Shown: positions 35,003 to 44,321, counted from the first letter of the stretch. The stretch is DNA of 64,000 nucleotides from VAZQ01 sp036557665 (GCA_036557665.1 DATBHG010000130.1:1-64000); one strand, 5' to 3'. Notes: generated by a model from the letters alone, not told the origin. Made by a program: numbers and translations.

Positions 35003-35095
35003 GGTTTGCAGGGATGCAAATGCGTCGCCCAAGCGCCAAGCGGTGTGCGGCTGCGGGGAGCACAAAGTCGTGCGGCTGCTCGTGCGGATCCGCCG

Positions 35096-35497
35096 TCATG
35101 TGCCTCCCCCGAGGGCGAAACAGAATACGGTGTTCGGCGCATAATGTGCCGAAGGCGGCGGGGCACATAGATGGTTGCGACCGTCGGGATTGTTGCGGTT
35201 GATCTCGACCTTCGGCCACGGGATGGGTATGTATTTTTGGTCCTCCCGTCGCACTGCCCACCACTGACCGTCCTGATACTTGACCTGAGTAGGATAGCAG
35301 TCGGCCTTGTTGCAACACGACCTGCTCGGTTGGTCGGGCATGTACCATGTCGAATAGAACTTCTCGTGCAACTCCATGTCCCGCGCAGGATGATGACGCT
35401 CCTGTGCGATGCTGGTGCCAGGGACTATGAGTGCAGTGATTGCCGCACTGCATAGCGCGAGAGGTAATGCAACCGAGATGCGGGCGAGATTGAACAT
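35096..35497 (-). CDS. Exported protein of unknown function
   Basis: 133 residues with an N-terminal signal peptide (LARISVALPLALCSAAITALIV, then GTSIAQ). The mature protein is rich in aromatic and proline residues and has four cysteines (SRSCCNKADCYP and HLCAPPP), suggesting disulfides in the periplasm. Short secreted proteins with the HEKFYSTWYMPDQPSRSCCN pattern recur in Bradyrhizobium and relatives but have no assigned role as far as I know. It stands alone, convergent with serA. Confidence 0.8.
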   Translation of the reverse strand: MFNLARISVALPLALCSAAITALIVPGTSIAQERHHPARDMELHEKFYSTWYMPDQPSRSCCNKADCYPTQVKYQDGQWWAVRREDQKYIPIPWPKVEINRNNPDGRNHLCAPPPSAHYAPNTVFCFALGGGT

Positions 35498-35867
35498 CTC
35501 CAGCCTCCATGCTGCAATCGAGACCTGCCGTGATGACGCATGGCAATGAACGCAACTTTGGCCAATGCGCAGCTAAGCAACAAACGTGCCCATACTTGCT
35601 AGGGAGACGGGCACACGGCGCTCGGGGCCTGCGTGGTGCCTGGATAGGAAATCGGGACTCACTCTCCGGGCAATTTGCAATGGGGAGAGGCGGCCGTGCG
35701 CGAATCACTCGGCAAAGGTTAGAGCACATTTGACGCGAAGCAAGCGGCGGAAGGCGCTGCAAGTGATGCGCGCTGGGCATAACCTGGGTATGATGCTCCA
35801 TATCTGAACCGCTCTGCTCGGCGGGGCGGCGGGGCGCATTCGGTAAAGGAAGGCGGGAAACGGCATA
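35498..35867. other. Intergenic region upstream of the patatin gene
   Basis: 370 bp with no supported gene, terminator or repeat. It separates the divergent exported-protein gene and the patatin gene and must contain both promoters. Short open frames here have no ribosome binding sites and no recognisable protein composition. Confidence 0.5.
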
Positions 35868-37049
35868 ATGCCTGCTTTGCAAGCCCTGCGGCAGAACAAG
35901 ACCCACCGGGCCCGGCCACGCCCGCCGTTCGAGCAGATTGCGCTGGTGCTCCAGGGCGGGGGTGCGCTCGGTGCATACCAGGCAGGAGTCTATGAAGCGT
36001 TGGCCGAGGCCGATCTCAACCCGGATTGGGTCGCGGGAATCTCGATCGGGGGGATCAACACCGCTCTGATTGCCGGAAACGCGCCGGAGGCACGCGTCGA
36101 TAAGCTGCGCGAATTCTGGGAAAGTGTCACGACACCCTACTGGAAAGGGGCAGGGCAAGATCCGAATCAGCTTGTTGCGAGCGGCGACCTCGTGCGCAGC
36201 TACATAAATCAAATGAGTGCCGTGTTTGCACTCACCTCGGGCGCCTCCGGTTTTTTTACGCCGCGCCTTTCGGTCCCGTGGTTGGCGCCGGCGGGAACGC
36301 CCGCTGCCACGAGCTACTACGATACGGCTCCGCTGCGCCAGACACTCGAGCGGCTGGTCGATTTCGATCGCATCAATGCCTGCGGGATTCGGTTCAGCGT
36401 TGGCTCTGTCAACATACGCACCGGCAATTTCGTCTATTTCGATAACACCACGCACACTATTCGGCCGGAGCACGTGCTCGCGAGCGGTGCGTTGCCGCCG
36501 GGCTTCCCAGCAGTGGAGATTGACGGAGAGTATTATTGGGATGGTGGGCTCGTGTCGAATACGCCGCTGCAGTGGGTTATGGACGCTGAGCCCCGGCGAG
36601 ATACTCTGGCCTTCCAGGTTGATCTCTGGGACGCGCGCGGCGACGTTCCAAGAACGATGGCGCAGGTGCTGACCCGGCAAAAGGAGATCGTGTATTCGAG
36701 CAGAACCCGCGCCAACTCGGATCGAGCTCGGCAAGTACAGCAGATGCGCAATACACTTGCCACCCTGCTGCAAAAGCTTCCGGAGGAATTGCGGACCGGG
36801 CCGGAATTCGAGATCCTCAATTCCGCCAGCATGCGCAAGGTCTACAACCTTGTCCATTTGATCTATCGCGCCCAGGAATACGAGGGCGATTCCAAAGATT
36901 ACGAGTTCTCGCGGGTGAGCATGCACACCCATTGGCAGGCCGGATACAACGACACGGTCCGCACGCTCCGCCATCCCGAAGTGCTGGAGCGCCCGCGTAA
37001 TGCCGAGGGATTTTTCACTTTCGATCTTGGCCGCGATGGTCGCGAATGA
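35868..37049 (+). CDS. Patatin-like phospholipase
   Basis: 393 residues, a patatin-fold serine hydrolase. The oxyanion hole is QGGGALGAYQAG (29-40), the nucleophile elbow is GISIGG with Ser59, and the catalytic Asp is in YYWDGGLVSNTPLQW. Patatins use a Ser-Asp dyad to cleave fatty acyl esters in membrane lipids or polyhydroxybutyrate precursors. No signal peptide or membrane helix is present. The C-terminal 150 residues, with QKEIVYSSRTRANSDRARQV, are the long cytoplasmic tail seen in alphaproteobacterial homologues annotated as DUF3734-containing. Confidence 0.9.
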   Translation: MPALQALRQNKTHRARPRPPFEQIALVLQGGGALGAYQAGVYEALAEADLNPDWVAGISIGGINTALIAGNAPEARVDKLREFWESVTTPYWKGAGQDPNQLVASGDLVRSYINQMSAVFALTSGASGFFTPRLSVPWLAPAGTPAATSYYDTAPLRQTLERLVDFDRINACGIRFSVGSVNIRTGNFVYFDNTTHTIRPEHVLASGALPPGFPAVEIDGEYYWDGGLVSNTPLQWVMDAEPRRDTLAFQVDLWDARGDVPRTMAQVLTRQKEIVYSSRTRANSDRARQVQQMRNTLATLLQKLPEELRTGPEFEILNSASMRKVYNLVHLIYRAQEYEGDSKDYEFSRVSMHTHWQAGYNDTVRTLRHPEVLERPRNAEGFFTFDLGRDGRE

Positions 37050-37131
37050 GACGTCCTCGCTGGCGACTGTAGGGCGGGTTTGGAATCGGTCCCGCGCGCC
37101 TGAGCCAGCGCATGCATCGAGGTACCGGCAA

Positions 37132-37815
37132 ATGAAGGACGGCCCGCTGACAGGCGTGAGCGCCTGCGTGTTCGACGCCTACGGCACGCTGTTTGATTTT
37201 GCGTCGGCCGCCAAGCGTTGCCGCGAGCTACTGGGAGAGAACACCGACAAGCTCACGGCGCTATGGCGCGACAAGCAGCTGCAGTACACGTGGCTGCGTG
37301 CCGTGCAGGGCCGGCATGCGGAGTTCTGGCAGGTGACCGCCGACGCTCTCGACTTTGCGCTGGAGACCCTGGCGATCGATCGGTCGGAGGTGCATGAGCG
37401 ACTGATGAACCTCTATCTCACGCTGGACGTATTCCCGGAAGTGCCGGACGTGCTGCAGCGGCTCAAGCAAGCGGGCTTGCGGACGGCAATTCTCTCGAAC
37501 GGCTCGCCGAACATGCTCGACACCGCAGTGCGGGCGGCCTCCTTGGAGACACTGCTCGATGCGGTTCTCTCGGTCGAGGAGGTCGGGGTCTACAAGCCGC
37601 ATCCCAAGGTTTATCAGCTCGCGGTGGACCGGCTCGGCATTCCCGCGCCTGCGATCGCTTTCCAGTCGTCCAACGCGTGGGACGCCTATGCAGCCTCGGC
37701 ATTTGGAATGCAGGTAGTGTGGTGCAATCGTTACTGTCAGCGGCGCGAGCGACTACCGGGTGCTCCGGACCGCATCGTCGCGAGTCTGGCTGAGCTGCCG
37801 GCTCTGGTTGTATAA
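37132..37815 (+). CDS. Haloacid dehalogenase, type II
   Basis: 227 residues from the ATG at 37132. HAD superfamily, L-2-haloacid dehalogenase branch: nucleophile Asp15 in VFDAYGTLFDFAS, Ser-Asn in LSNGSPNMLD, lysine in GVYKPHPKVYQLA, and the type II closing segment FQSSNAWDAYAASAFGMQVVWCNR, where Asn replaces a phosphatase Asp. The family removes halide from L-2-haloalkanoic acids; many relatives are active on related small acids. It follows the patatin gene by 82 bp, with a partial type A repeat in the gap. Confidence 0.93.
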   Translation: MKDGPLTGVSACVFDAYGTLFDFASAAKRCRELLGENTDKLTALWRDKQLQYTWLRAVQGRHAEFWQVTADALDFALETLAIDRSEVHERLMNLYLTLDVFPEVPDVLQRLKQAGLRTAILSNGSPNMLDTAVRAASLETLLDAVLSVEEVGVYKPHPKVYQLAVDRLGIPAPAIAFQSSNAWDAYAASAFGMQVVWCNRYCQRRERLPGAPDRIVASLAELPALVV

Positions 37816-37873
37816 GGACGGTCGGGAACCTCCAGAACGCAAAGCCTTCTTCGGGAGGCCCGCGGCCCTTGCC

Positions 37874-38626
37874 TCAACCGATTCCTCCCCATGCCGCGAT
37901 CGATCCGCGCAGGAGCGATATCGCGCGCGCGGCGGTACTCGTAGCGGCTGGCGCCTCAATCGAGACCAAGCTGACTGATTTTGGCAACGGCAGTAGAGCG
38001 TGTGCTGAGCCATTCGAAGCGCGCAGCGGCTCCGCCGGCAACTGCAGCGGCGTGCTGCCAGGTGCAAGGCTGTCCCAGAACCGCTTGAACTCTTGTGCGG
38101 CTTCCGGGCTTGGCTCCGCGCTTGGCGTTGGTGCCCGTGGGAGGCGCCCGGACATTGCGGCTGTCTTGCGCAGTCGGCCGCGAACGCTCCTGGCGAACAT
38201 CGCGGCGAGATCCTTGGGCTTGGCGAAAGCGGCGTGGCCGTTTTGCACGGAAGCCGGTCGTGCGGGAGCGAGCTGCTTCCAGGCTTGATTGAATTCGCTG
38301 TTCCAGTCCGTGCTTTTGGCCTCTCCGCCGCGCTGGCGGATCTCGGCTTGATGGCTGCGCAGCCTCTCGGTCGCGCGTATCCATGCGCCCGCAACCTCAT
38401 CGCCGCGATGAGCAGGTTCGATACGGTTCTGGGATTCAAAGCTTGTGGTAGCAGGCAGGCGCGGCTCCGCAGCGGCAGGATTGCCGCCGGTAAAAGTGTG
38501 TCTTTGCTCGGTAACAGCGCAATCGAAGCATCGAAAGGTCTGATGCTCGAACCCCCGCACGAGCATGGTTTCATCCGGCACCGCTGCCGTTAAAACCATT
38601 TGCGCGCCGCACCCCATGCAACGCAT
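37874..38626 (-). CDS. Conserved unknown protein with an N-terminal zinc-ribbon-like domain
   Basis: 250 residues from the ATG giving MRCMGCGAQMVLTAAVPDETM. The first 50 residues form a small domain with two CxxC-like pairs (CMGC and FRCFDC), a pattern repeated in many Bradyrhizobium and Rhodopseudomonas proteins with GFEHxTFxC. The remainder is low-complexity, Ala/Arg/Pro-rich and probably disordered. No function is known. An upstream in-frame ATG at 38713 is not supported by the family start. Confidence 0.72.
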   Translation of the reverse strand: MRCMGCGAQMVLTAAVPDETMLVRGFEHQTFRCFDCAVTEQRHTFTGGNPAAAEPRLPATTSFESQNRIEPAHRGDEVAGAWIRATERLRSHQAEIRQRGGEAKSTDWNSEFNQAWKQLAPARPASVQNGHAAFAKPKDLAAMFARSVRGRLRKTAAMSGRLPRAPTPSAEPSPEAAQEFKRFWDSLAPGSTPLQLPAEPLRASNGSAHALLPLPKSVSLVSIEAPAATSTAARAISLLRGSIAAWGGIG

Positions 38627-38776
38627 AGCACCGACTCTGGCCGCAGTAAGAACACCCCAACGGACAAACAGCATACGCCGGCAAGCGTGACCCTGCAATT
38701 GCGGAGGGGTCACAGTCCAGCAAAAAGCTCGTTCTCGACCCGGCTTTACACAGAAAATGTGCGTGATCGAGGCAGC

Positions 38777-39040
38777 TCAGCGCGAGGACAAGATCCGCTG
38801 CCGCTTGGGTGCTATGGGGGTTTGCCGGCCGATCTTTCCGTGCGCCATTCCTGCCCGCGGGCGGCTGGAACCCTGCGCCGTTTGCCGCCTCTTCGCTTTG
38901 GAGCCGCTCTCGATCTCTTCCGCGGCGCGCCGGAATTCGAATGCAAGCTCGACGAGAGCCTCATGCGTAAATAAATCTACGCATTCCTTCGACATTCGCT
39001 CGCAATCGCGCGCGTATTGGCGCAGGAGTTTCGGGTTCAC
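38777..39040 (-). CDS. Small helical protein of unknown function
   Basis: 87 residues from the GTG at 39040, chosen because aggaag lies eight bases upstream and because VNPKLLRQYARDCERMS begins the helical core. Longer in-frame starts exist (to 39235) but add low-quality residues and would overlap the neighbouring divergent gene. The core resembles numerous short rhizobial proteins of the form LRxYAxDCxRMA-x-E-x-A. The C-terminal third is basic and probably disordered. Confidence 0.55.
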   Translation of the reverse strand: MNPKLLRQYARDCERMSKECVDLFTHEALVELAFEFRRAAEEIESGSKAKRRQTAQGSSRPRAGMAHGKIGRQTPIAPKRQRILSSR

Positions 39041-39185
39041 AGCGTCGGCTTCCTGACATAGGTTAAAGCCTGGAGAGGCACTCCGTTCCCCTGCGAATGC
39101 GATTATGGGGATGCAACTGCGCCATCCGCCTCGGGTGACGCATTCGCCTTGCAGCGGAACGGAAGGGCTCAGCGGAGGAGAAGCG

Positions 39186-40166
39186 ATGAAGGCAAGCTGG
39201 AAGGTGGCCCGCTGGGTTGGCCTATCCATGTTCATGGCGGTCCTGGCTGGAGGCGGAGCATCCGCCGCGCCGGATTATCCCTCACGCCCGGTTCGTTGGA
39301 TCGTCGGCTATCCCGCCGGGGGAACGACCGACATCGTTGCGCGGCTTATGGGACATTGGCTTTCGGAGCGGCTGGGCCAGCAGTTCATCATCGAGAACAA
39401 GCCGGGTGCCGGCAACAACATCGGCACCGAGGCAATGATCAACTCGCCGCCGGACGGCTACACTGTGCTGCTGGTCAATCCGGCGAACGCGATCAACGCG
39501 ACGCTGTATCGGCGGTTATCGTTCAATTTCATGCGAGACACGGCCCCCATAGCCGGCTTCATGCGGGTGCCAAATGTGATGGAGGTCAATCCGCAGGTTC
39601 CGGTCCACAGCGTGGCTGAGTTCATAGCCTACGCCAAGGCCAATCCTGGCAAGATCAATTGGGCCTCCTCCGGCAACGGCACATCGGTGCATCTCTCGGG
39701 CGAACTGTTCAAGATCATGACGGGCATCGATCTCACGCATGTGCCCTACCGCGGCTCCGCGCCGGCGCTTACCGACATGATCAGCGGCACTGTGCAAGTG
39801 ATGTTCGACAACATGCCCTCCTCCTTGCCCCATATCCAAGCGGGCAAGCTGCGGGCGCTTGCGGTGACCACTGCCCAGCGCTCCGCGGCCTTGCCGAATG
39901 TCCCGACCGTGGCCGAGACCGTGCCCGGTTACGAGGCGAGCGCTTTCTTCGGTATGAGCGCGCCCAAGGGCACGCCTGCCGAGGTCATCGAGAAGCTCAA
40001 TAACGAGATCAATGCCGGCCTCGCCGATCCGGGCATCAAGACCAGGCTTGCCGAGCTCGGGGGCATCCTGATGCCCGGCACGCCTGGGCAGTTCGGCCAG
40101 GTGATCGCCGAGGAGATCGAGAAATGGGCCAAGGTGATCAAGACCGGCGGCGTGAGCCTGGAATAG
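39186..40166 (+). CDS. Bug-family tripartite tricarboxylate transporter receptor
   Basis: 326 residues with a signal peptide (GLSMFMAVLAGGGASAA, cleavage before PDYPSRPV) and a strong gcggaggag upstream. The mature start DYPSRPVRWIVGYPAGGTTDIVAR is the classic Bug/TctC signature, with later VPYRGSAPALTDMISGTVQVMFDN. Bug receptors bind small carboxylates in the periplasm and deliver them to TctAB permeases or signal; no tctAB genes are adjacent. It begins a co-directional group with an LLM oxidoreductase, a VOC dioxygenase-like protein and an MBL hydrolase. Confidence 0.92.
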   Translation: MKASWKVARWVGLSMFMAVLAGGGASAAPDYPSRPVRWIVGYPAGGTTDIVARLMGHWLSERLGQQFIIENKPGAGNNIGTEAMINSPPDGYTVLLVNPANAINATLYRRLSFNFMRDTAPIAGFMRVPNVMEVNPQVPVHSVAEFIAYAKANPGKINWASSGNGTSVHLSGELFKIMTGIDLTHVPYRGSAPALTDMISGTVQVMFDNMPSSLPHIQAGKLRALAVTTAQRSAALPNVPTVAETVPGYEASAFFGMSAPKGTPAEVIEKLNNEINAGLADPGIKTRLAELGGILMPGTPGQFGQVIAEEIEKWAKVIKTGGVSLE

Positions 40167-40179
40167 CATCACCGCCAAG

Positions 40180-41223
40180 ATGAAAGTCGGACTGTTCGAT
40201 CATGTCGAGCAGGGCGATCGTCCGCTCGCCACGCTCTTTGACGAGCGGCTTGCGTTTGCCCGCGCGGCCGACGAGGCTGGGATCTATTGCCTGCACGTGG
40301 CTGAGCATCACGCCACGCCCCTGAACACGGTTCCGGTCCCCGGCGTCTATCTTGGCGCGGTTGCCCGGGCGACCAGGCGTATGCGACTGGGCCCCCTGGT
40401 GTACCTGCTGCCCCTATACTCGCCGCTGCGCTTGATCGAGGAGATCTGCATCCTGGATCACCTGAGCTATGGCCGGCTCGAGGTGGGTGTCGGCCGCGGA
40501 GTGTCGCCGTTCGAGCTCAAATATCACAAAGTCGAGCACGAGGAATCACGCGACATCTTCATCGATGCGTTCAATTGCATCAACGCAGGCCTGGTAACGA
40601 ACGCGCTCACGTACAAGGGGCCGCACTTCTCCTACGAGGACGTGCCGATCGCGTTGCGGCCGCTGCAACAGCCGCATCCGGCTTTCTGGTATGGATCATC
40701 CAACACGATAGGCTCAACCTGGGCGGGCGAGCATGGTCTGCATTTCGTCACACTGGGGCCCATCCCTACGGCAAAGGCAAATATCGCCGCCTTCAAAGCG
40801 GCGTTCGCCAAACGGGGTGAGGCTGCACAGCCGAAGGCCGAATTCCCCGGCGGCGTCGCGATCGGAGTGCAGCGCCATATCTTCGTTGCCGACACCGATA
40901 CGGAGGCAAAGCGTTTTGCCAAACCCGCGATGGATCGCCACCTCGCCCATCTGAATTGGCTGCGCGACAAGCATGGCGTGACCGGGCTCGTGTCGCGGCT
41001 CAACGTGCCGCGCGGCGCCGACTACGAGGCCTGCGTCGCCGATGGCACGGTAATCTCCGGGAATCCCGAAACGGTGGGCAACGAGATCGAGCGCCAGGTG
41101 CGGGAGCTCGGAGTGAACTATCTGCTTGCTTATCTTTTTCTCGGCACCATGAGTCTCAACGAGGCGCTGCGTTCGCTTCAGCTTTTTGCGACCGAGGTGA
41201 TGCCGAAAATCGCTCGGCTCTGA
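40180..41223 (+). CDS. LLM-class flavin-dependent oxidoreductase
   Basis: 347 residues, bacterial luciferase-like TIM barrel: MKVGLFDHVEQ at the start, YCLHVAEHHATPLN, LGPLVYLLPLYSPLRLIEEI with the flavin loop, and RLEVGVGRGVSPFEL. The family uses FMNH2 or F420 for monooxygenation of small organic compounds. It begins 13 bp after the Bug receptor stop, so the two are probably co-transcribed. Substrate unknown; the neighbourhood suggests uptake and oxidation of an organic acid or aromatic compound. Confidence 0.9.
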   Translation: MKVGLFDHVEQGDRPLATLFDERLAFARAADEAGIYCLHVAEHHATPLNTVPVPGVYLGAVARATRRMRLGPLVYLLPLYSPLRLIEEICILDHLSYGRLEVGVGRGVSPFELKYHKVEHEESRDIFIDAFNCINAGLVTNALTYKGPHFSYEDVPIALRPLQQPHPAFWYGSSNTIGSTWAGEHGLHFVTLGPIPTAKANIAAFKAAFAKRGEAAQPKAEFPGGVAIGVQRHIFVADTDTEAKRFAKPAMDRHLAHLNWLRDKHGVTGLVSRLNVPRGADYEACVADGTVISGNPETVGNEIERQVRELGVNYLLAYLFLGTMSLNEALRSLQLFATEVMPKIARL

Positions 41224-41280
41224 CTTCGGCGGCCCTGGTTCTTTAATTCCGTTTGTGCGACATTGGTCAGCCTGCAAGGT

Positions 41281-41336
41281 GGGCAAAATCGCTCGCGTGG
41301 GCCGCCGACGGCACACAGTTTTTGGCGATTTTGCCC
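41281..41336. repeat. Intergenic inverted repeat, gggcaaaatcgc type
   Basis: gggcaaaatcgc (41281-41292) and gcgattttgccc (41325-41336) are perfect 12-bp inverted copies. A second pair, gggtgggcaaggcgca (41350-41365) and ttgcggtgcccaccct (about 41399-41414), follows at once, so the 245-bp gap between the LLM and VOC genes is mostly repeat. Related half-sites occur at 52671-52728 and 57406-57422. Confidence 0.7.
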
Positions 41337-41468
41337 AGGCGTAATTGAACGGGTGGGCAAGGCGCAGGACGATTGTAAGGGCTCTCCATCCGGAGCGGTT
41401 GCGGTGCCCACCCTACACCTCGAGTCCGGCGCTCAGGCCCAGGCAACGACAAGCACAGAGGTCACGTA

Positions 41469-42422
41469 ATGGCAGACAGCAGGGTAACCGGAGCTCGCAG
41501 CATTGAGCTCGGTGTTCGCGATCTCCACCAATCGGCGGAGTTTTACAGCAAAGTCTGGGCTCTGGAAGAGGTCGCATCGGAGGCCGATACCATTCACTTC
41601 CGCGCAACCGGCGGCGAGCATCATGTATTGACCATTCGCGAGCGGCCGAAGCCTGCGCTTCTGGGGGTGCACTTTGCCGCCCCCGATCGCGCCGCGGTTA
41701 ACGCGCTTTGCGCCAAGGCCAAAGGCTACGGGGTGGATGTTACCAGCGATCCGGCGCCGCTCCCGGCAAGCGCAGGGGGAGGCTACGGCTTCCGCTTCAA
41801 AACCCCGGACGGCCTGCCGATGAGCATTTCCAGCGATCTCGCTCAGCACCCAGATGCGGTGCTGGATCGCTCGCGTCCGACCAAGATCAGTCATGTCGTG
41901 CTCAATAGCGCGCGGGTGGACGACCAGATACCGTTCTTCGCCGACGTGCTCGGCTTCAAGCTTTCCGATAGTACGCATCTGATGGAATTCCTGCGCTGCA
42001 GTGCCGATCACCACAGCCTCGCGATCTTCCGCAACACCGGCCCCTCCCTCAATCACGTCGCATACGAGCTGCCGAGCATCGACGGGCTGATGCGCGGCAC
42101 TGGCCGTGTCACGAACAATGGTTTTGAGATCGGCTGGGGCGTCGGGCGGCACGGGCCGGGCAACAACGTATTCTCCTATTTCATCGAGCCCAACGGCTTT
42201 GTGGCCGAATACACCACCGAGCTCGACCAGATCGACGATGCGACCCACGTGCCGATGAACGCCGCCTACTGGGAGAAGATGATGCCGATGCCCGACCGGT
42301 GGGGCACGGCGGGTGCCCCCTCGAACCGAATGCGCGCGGCAATGTCCGGCGCGCTCTATCTCGGCGACGAGCAGACCGGCGACATGCGCTGCGAGGACAT
42401 CATCGGGCGCAGGCTCGGGTGA
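41469..42422 (+). CDS. VOC-family protein, extradiol-dioxygenase-like
   Basis: 317 residues consisting of two vicinal-oxygen-chelate modules, as in BphC-type extradiol dioxygenases. The first module begins IELGVRDLHQSAEFYSKVWAL; the second begins ISHVVLNSARVDDQIPFFADVLGF. Metal-ligand candidates are His in KISHVVLN, His in SLNHVAYELP, and Glu in FIEPNGFVAEY, the pattern of an iron(II) site. Such enzymes cleave catechol rings; others with this length are lyases or isomerases. It belongs to the co-directional group from 39186. Confidence 0.85.
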   Translation: MADSRVTGARSIELGVRDLHQSAEFYSKVWALEEVASEADTIHFRATGGEHHVLTIRERPKPALLGVHFAAPDRAAVNALCAKAKGYGVDVTSDPAPLPASAGGGYGFRFKTPDGLPMSISSDLAQHPDAVLDRSRPTKISHVVLNSARVDDQIPFFADVLGFKLSDSTHLMEFLRCSADHHSLAIFRNTGPSLNHVAYELPSIDGLMRGTGRVTNNGFEIGWGVGRHGPGNNVFSYFIEPNGFVAEYTTELDQIDDATHVPMNAAYWEKMMPMPDRWGTAGAPSNRMRAAMSGALYLGDEQTGDMRCEDIIGRRLG

Positions 42423-42444
42423 TCTGCTTGTTGTGGGAGGGTGT

Positions 42445-42510
42445 AGGGGCGAGTCGGGGTTCCCAAAGAACGCAAAGCGTTTTTTGGGGTCCCCCTCATG
42501 TCTCGCCCCT
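42445..42510. repeat. Nested hairpin before the MBL gene
   Basis: aggggcgag (42445-42453) and ctcgcccct (42502-42510) are perfect inverted copies that enclose a second hairpin, aacgc-aaa-gcgtt (42469-42481), and a ggggttcccaaa / ttttggggtcccc pair. The outer arm shares gtaggggcg with the repeats at 51181 and 61804. It lies between the VOC stop and the MBL start and would form an extended RNA stem. Confidence 0.65.
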
Positions 42511-42528
42511 GCGGAGCCGCGGTTCCCG

Positions 42529-43455
42529 GTGACCGACGACATCCCGTTCGACAAGGCATTCGACCTTGCACCGGGCAAGGTCGAGGAAGTCGTCCCTGGG
42601 GTGCGCCGGCTCCTTGCCGATAATCCGAGTCCGTTCACGTTCCGGGGCACCGTCTCCTACATCGTCGGTCGCGGACATGTGGCGATCGTCGATCCGGGTC
42701 CGCTGGATGAAAATCACATCGCTGCGCTGCTCGATGCCGTCCGCGGCGAGACCGTCACCCACGTTTTTGTAACCCATACCCATCGCGACCACTCCCCGGC
42801 TGTGCCCGCCATAAAGGCCGCAACCGGTGCCCTGGTCTTGGCGGAGGGGCCGCACCGGCCCGCCCGCGCCGTCACCGAGGATGAGGGGCCGCGGCTCGAC
42901 GCGAGCAACGATACCGACTTTCGGCCGGATCGAACTCTCGCAGATGGCGAGATTGTGAACGGCGCCGGCTGGACGATCGAAGCGGTGGCTACCCCGGGCC
43001 ACACCGCAAATCACATGGCGTTCGCGCTCAAAGAGCCGAACCTGCTGTTCTCAGGCGATCACGTGATGGCGTGGTCCACGCCGGTGGTAGCGCCGCCCGA
43101 CGGATCGATGAAGGACTACATGGCATCGCTGCGCAAGCTAGCGGGCCGCCCGGAATCGATCTACCTGCCCGGCCATGGCGGCGCGGTGAACCGGGCGCAG
43201 CGGTTCGTGCGCTCCTACATCCACCACCGCCAGGTGCGCGAAGCGGCCATCCTGCGCCGGTTGGGGAAAAGCGAAGCGGACATTCCGACCATCGTGGGGG
43301 CCATCTATATCGGCCTCGACCCACGATTGACCAAGGCAGCCGGATTATCCGTCCTTGCCCATCTCGAAGATCTGGTCGCCCGCGGCTTGGTCGCGACCGA
43401 TGGCCAACCCGGTCTTCATCAGCATTATCGTCTCCCTCGCTCGCGATTGGACTGA
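42529..43455 (+). CDS. Metallo-beta-lactamase fold hydrolase
   Basis: 308 residues from the GTG at 42529, the first start after the hairpin and the only one that gives a sensible N-terminus (TDDIPFDKAFDLAPG). The dinuclear metal motif is intact: THTHRDHSP (HxHxDH), then ATPGHTANHMAF, FSGDHVMAW and LPGHGGAV. It resembles the LACTB2/glyoxalase-II-like branch with a winged C-terminal domain (IVGAIYIGLDPRLTKAA). Substrates are usually thioesters or esters. The 3' end overlaps the convergent DUF1499 gene by 31 bp. Confidence 0.88.
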   Translation: MTDDIPFDKAFDLAPGKVEEVVPGVRRLLADNPSPFTFRGTVSYIVGRGHVAIVDPGPLDENHIAALLDAVRGETVTHVFVTHTHRDHSPAVPAIKAATGALVLAEGPHRPARAVTEDEGPRLDASNDTDFRPDRTLADGEIVNGAGWTIEAVATPGHTANHMAFALKEPNLLFSGDHVMAWSTPVVAPPDGSMKDYMASLRKLAGRPESIYLPGHGGAVNRAQRFVRSYIHHRQVREAAILRRLGKSEADIPTIVGAIYIGLDPRLTKAAGLSVLAHLEDLVARGLVATDGQPGLHQHYRLPRSRLD

Positions 43456-44321
43456 TCCCTCTTATTAACCGGCTTCTTTGGGGGCGGCGGCGGAGGTCGC
43501 GTGGCCCGCTCGTTCCGTTGCGTTCGGATCATGTCCTCGACGTCGTTGAGCAGCCGGCGGACCCGCGACGCATTGGTGCCGAAATCGAACCAGCCATACC
43601 GGGAGGAGGAACGCGCGTCGATGCGTGCACCATCGGGATCCTCGCGCACTCGCACCACCACGTCATCGCGAAAACCCATGAGGGTCGAGCGCGCAACTGC
43701 CTCGATGCGTCCGTCTCGACGGGATGCCGGCTCCCGTGCATCGACGACGCGCCAGTACGGGGCGAGGAACGAGTCCTTGTGCTTATTCATGACGGTGAGC
43801 GCGGCTCGGTAAGCAGCTTCCGGGGTGGCGCTCGTGCTCAGCGGCCCGATATCGGGGTAGGCTTGCCGCTGCTGCTCGGCGGCGTAAAGGCCGGCATAGG
43901 CCGCCGGATTGGCGTCCGCGGGGCGGATGCGCGCAAGCCACTCATAGCGCGGTGGGTCGATAGGATCGGTGGTAACGTCGTATATCCACGGGAGCCGGTA
44001 GGCTTTGAGGCCCAGATAGGCGGGATAGGCGAGCAGGAAAACGGATATCGCCATCGCCCACAAGGCGGCCCGCATCCCTCCCAGTCCTTCCATCCAGATC
44101 ACCGCGAAGGCGGCAAGCGCCATCAGGAGGGCAATGACGGCAATTGCCAGCGCGCCGGCAAAAGCCATGACTGCGGGCTTTGTCTCCCACTGCCCCAAAC
44201 GCACGATCACGATTGCGAGCACGGTAGCGGCAACAGCAAATCCCGCGATGCGAAGGGCCCAGACGGCCAGCTTCGAGGTCGCCTCGGTCTCGACAAAACG
44301 GCGGGAGGTAATGGCTCTCAT
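43425..44321 (-). CDS. DUF1499 membrane protein
   Basis: 298 residues from the ATG that overlaps the M48 stop by 4 bp. Three hydrophobic helices occupy about residues 15-110 (LRIAGFAVAATVLAIVIV, then two more), followed by a DUF1499 domain with YPDIGPLSTSATPEAAYRAAL and a strand-rich region ending FDFGTNASRVRRLLNDVE. The C-terminus is a basic Pro-rich tail. DUF1499 proteins have no known activity. It is the last gene of a three-gene leftward unit with DUF898 and M48 genes. Confidence 0.85.
   Translation of the reverse strand: MRAITSRRFVETEATSKLAVWALRIAGFAVAATVLAIVIVRLGQWETKPAVMAFAGALAIAVIALLMALAAFAVIWMEGLGGMRAALWAMAISVFLLAYPAYLGLKAYRLPWIYDVTTDPIDPPRYEWLARIRPADANPAAYAGLYAAEQQRQAYPDIGPLSTSATPEAAYRAALTVMNKHKDSFLAPYWRVVDAREPASRRDGRIEAVARSTLMGFRDDVVVRVREDPDGARIDARSSSRYGWFDFGTNASRVRRLLNDVEDMIRTQRNERATRPPPPPPKKPVNKRDQSNRERGRR

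Noticed and set aside
34854..36974. 706-codon minus-strand frame across serA and the patatin gene
   Set aside because: It is antisense to two well-supported genes and has no protein-family features.
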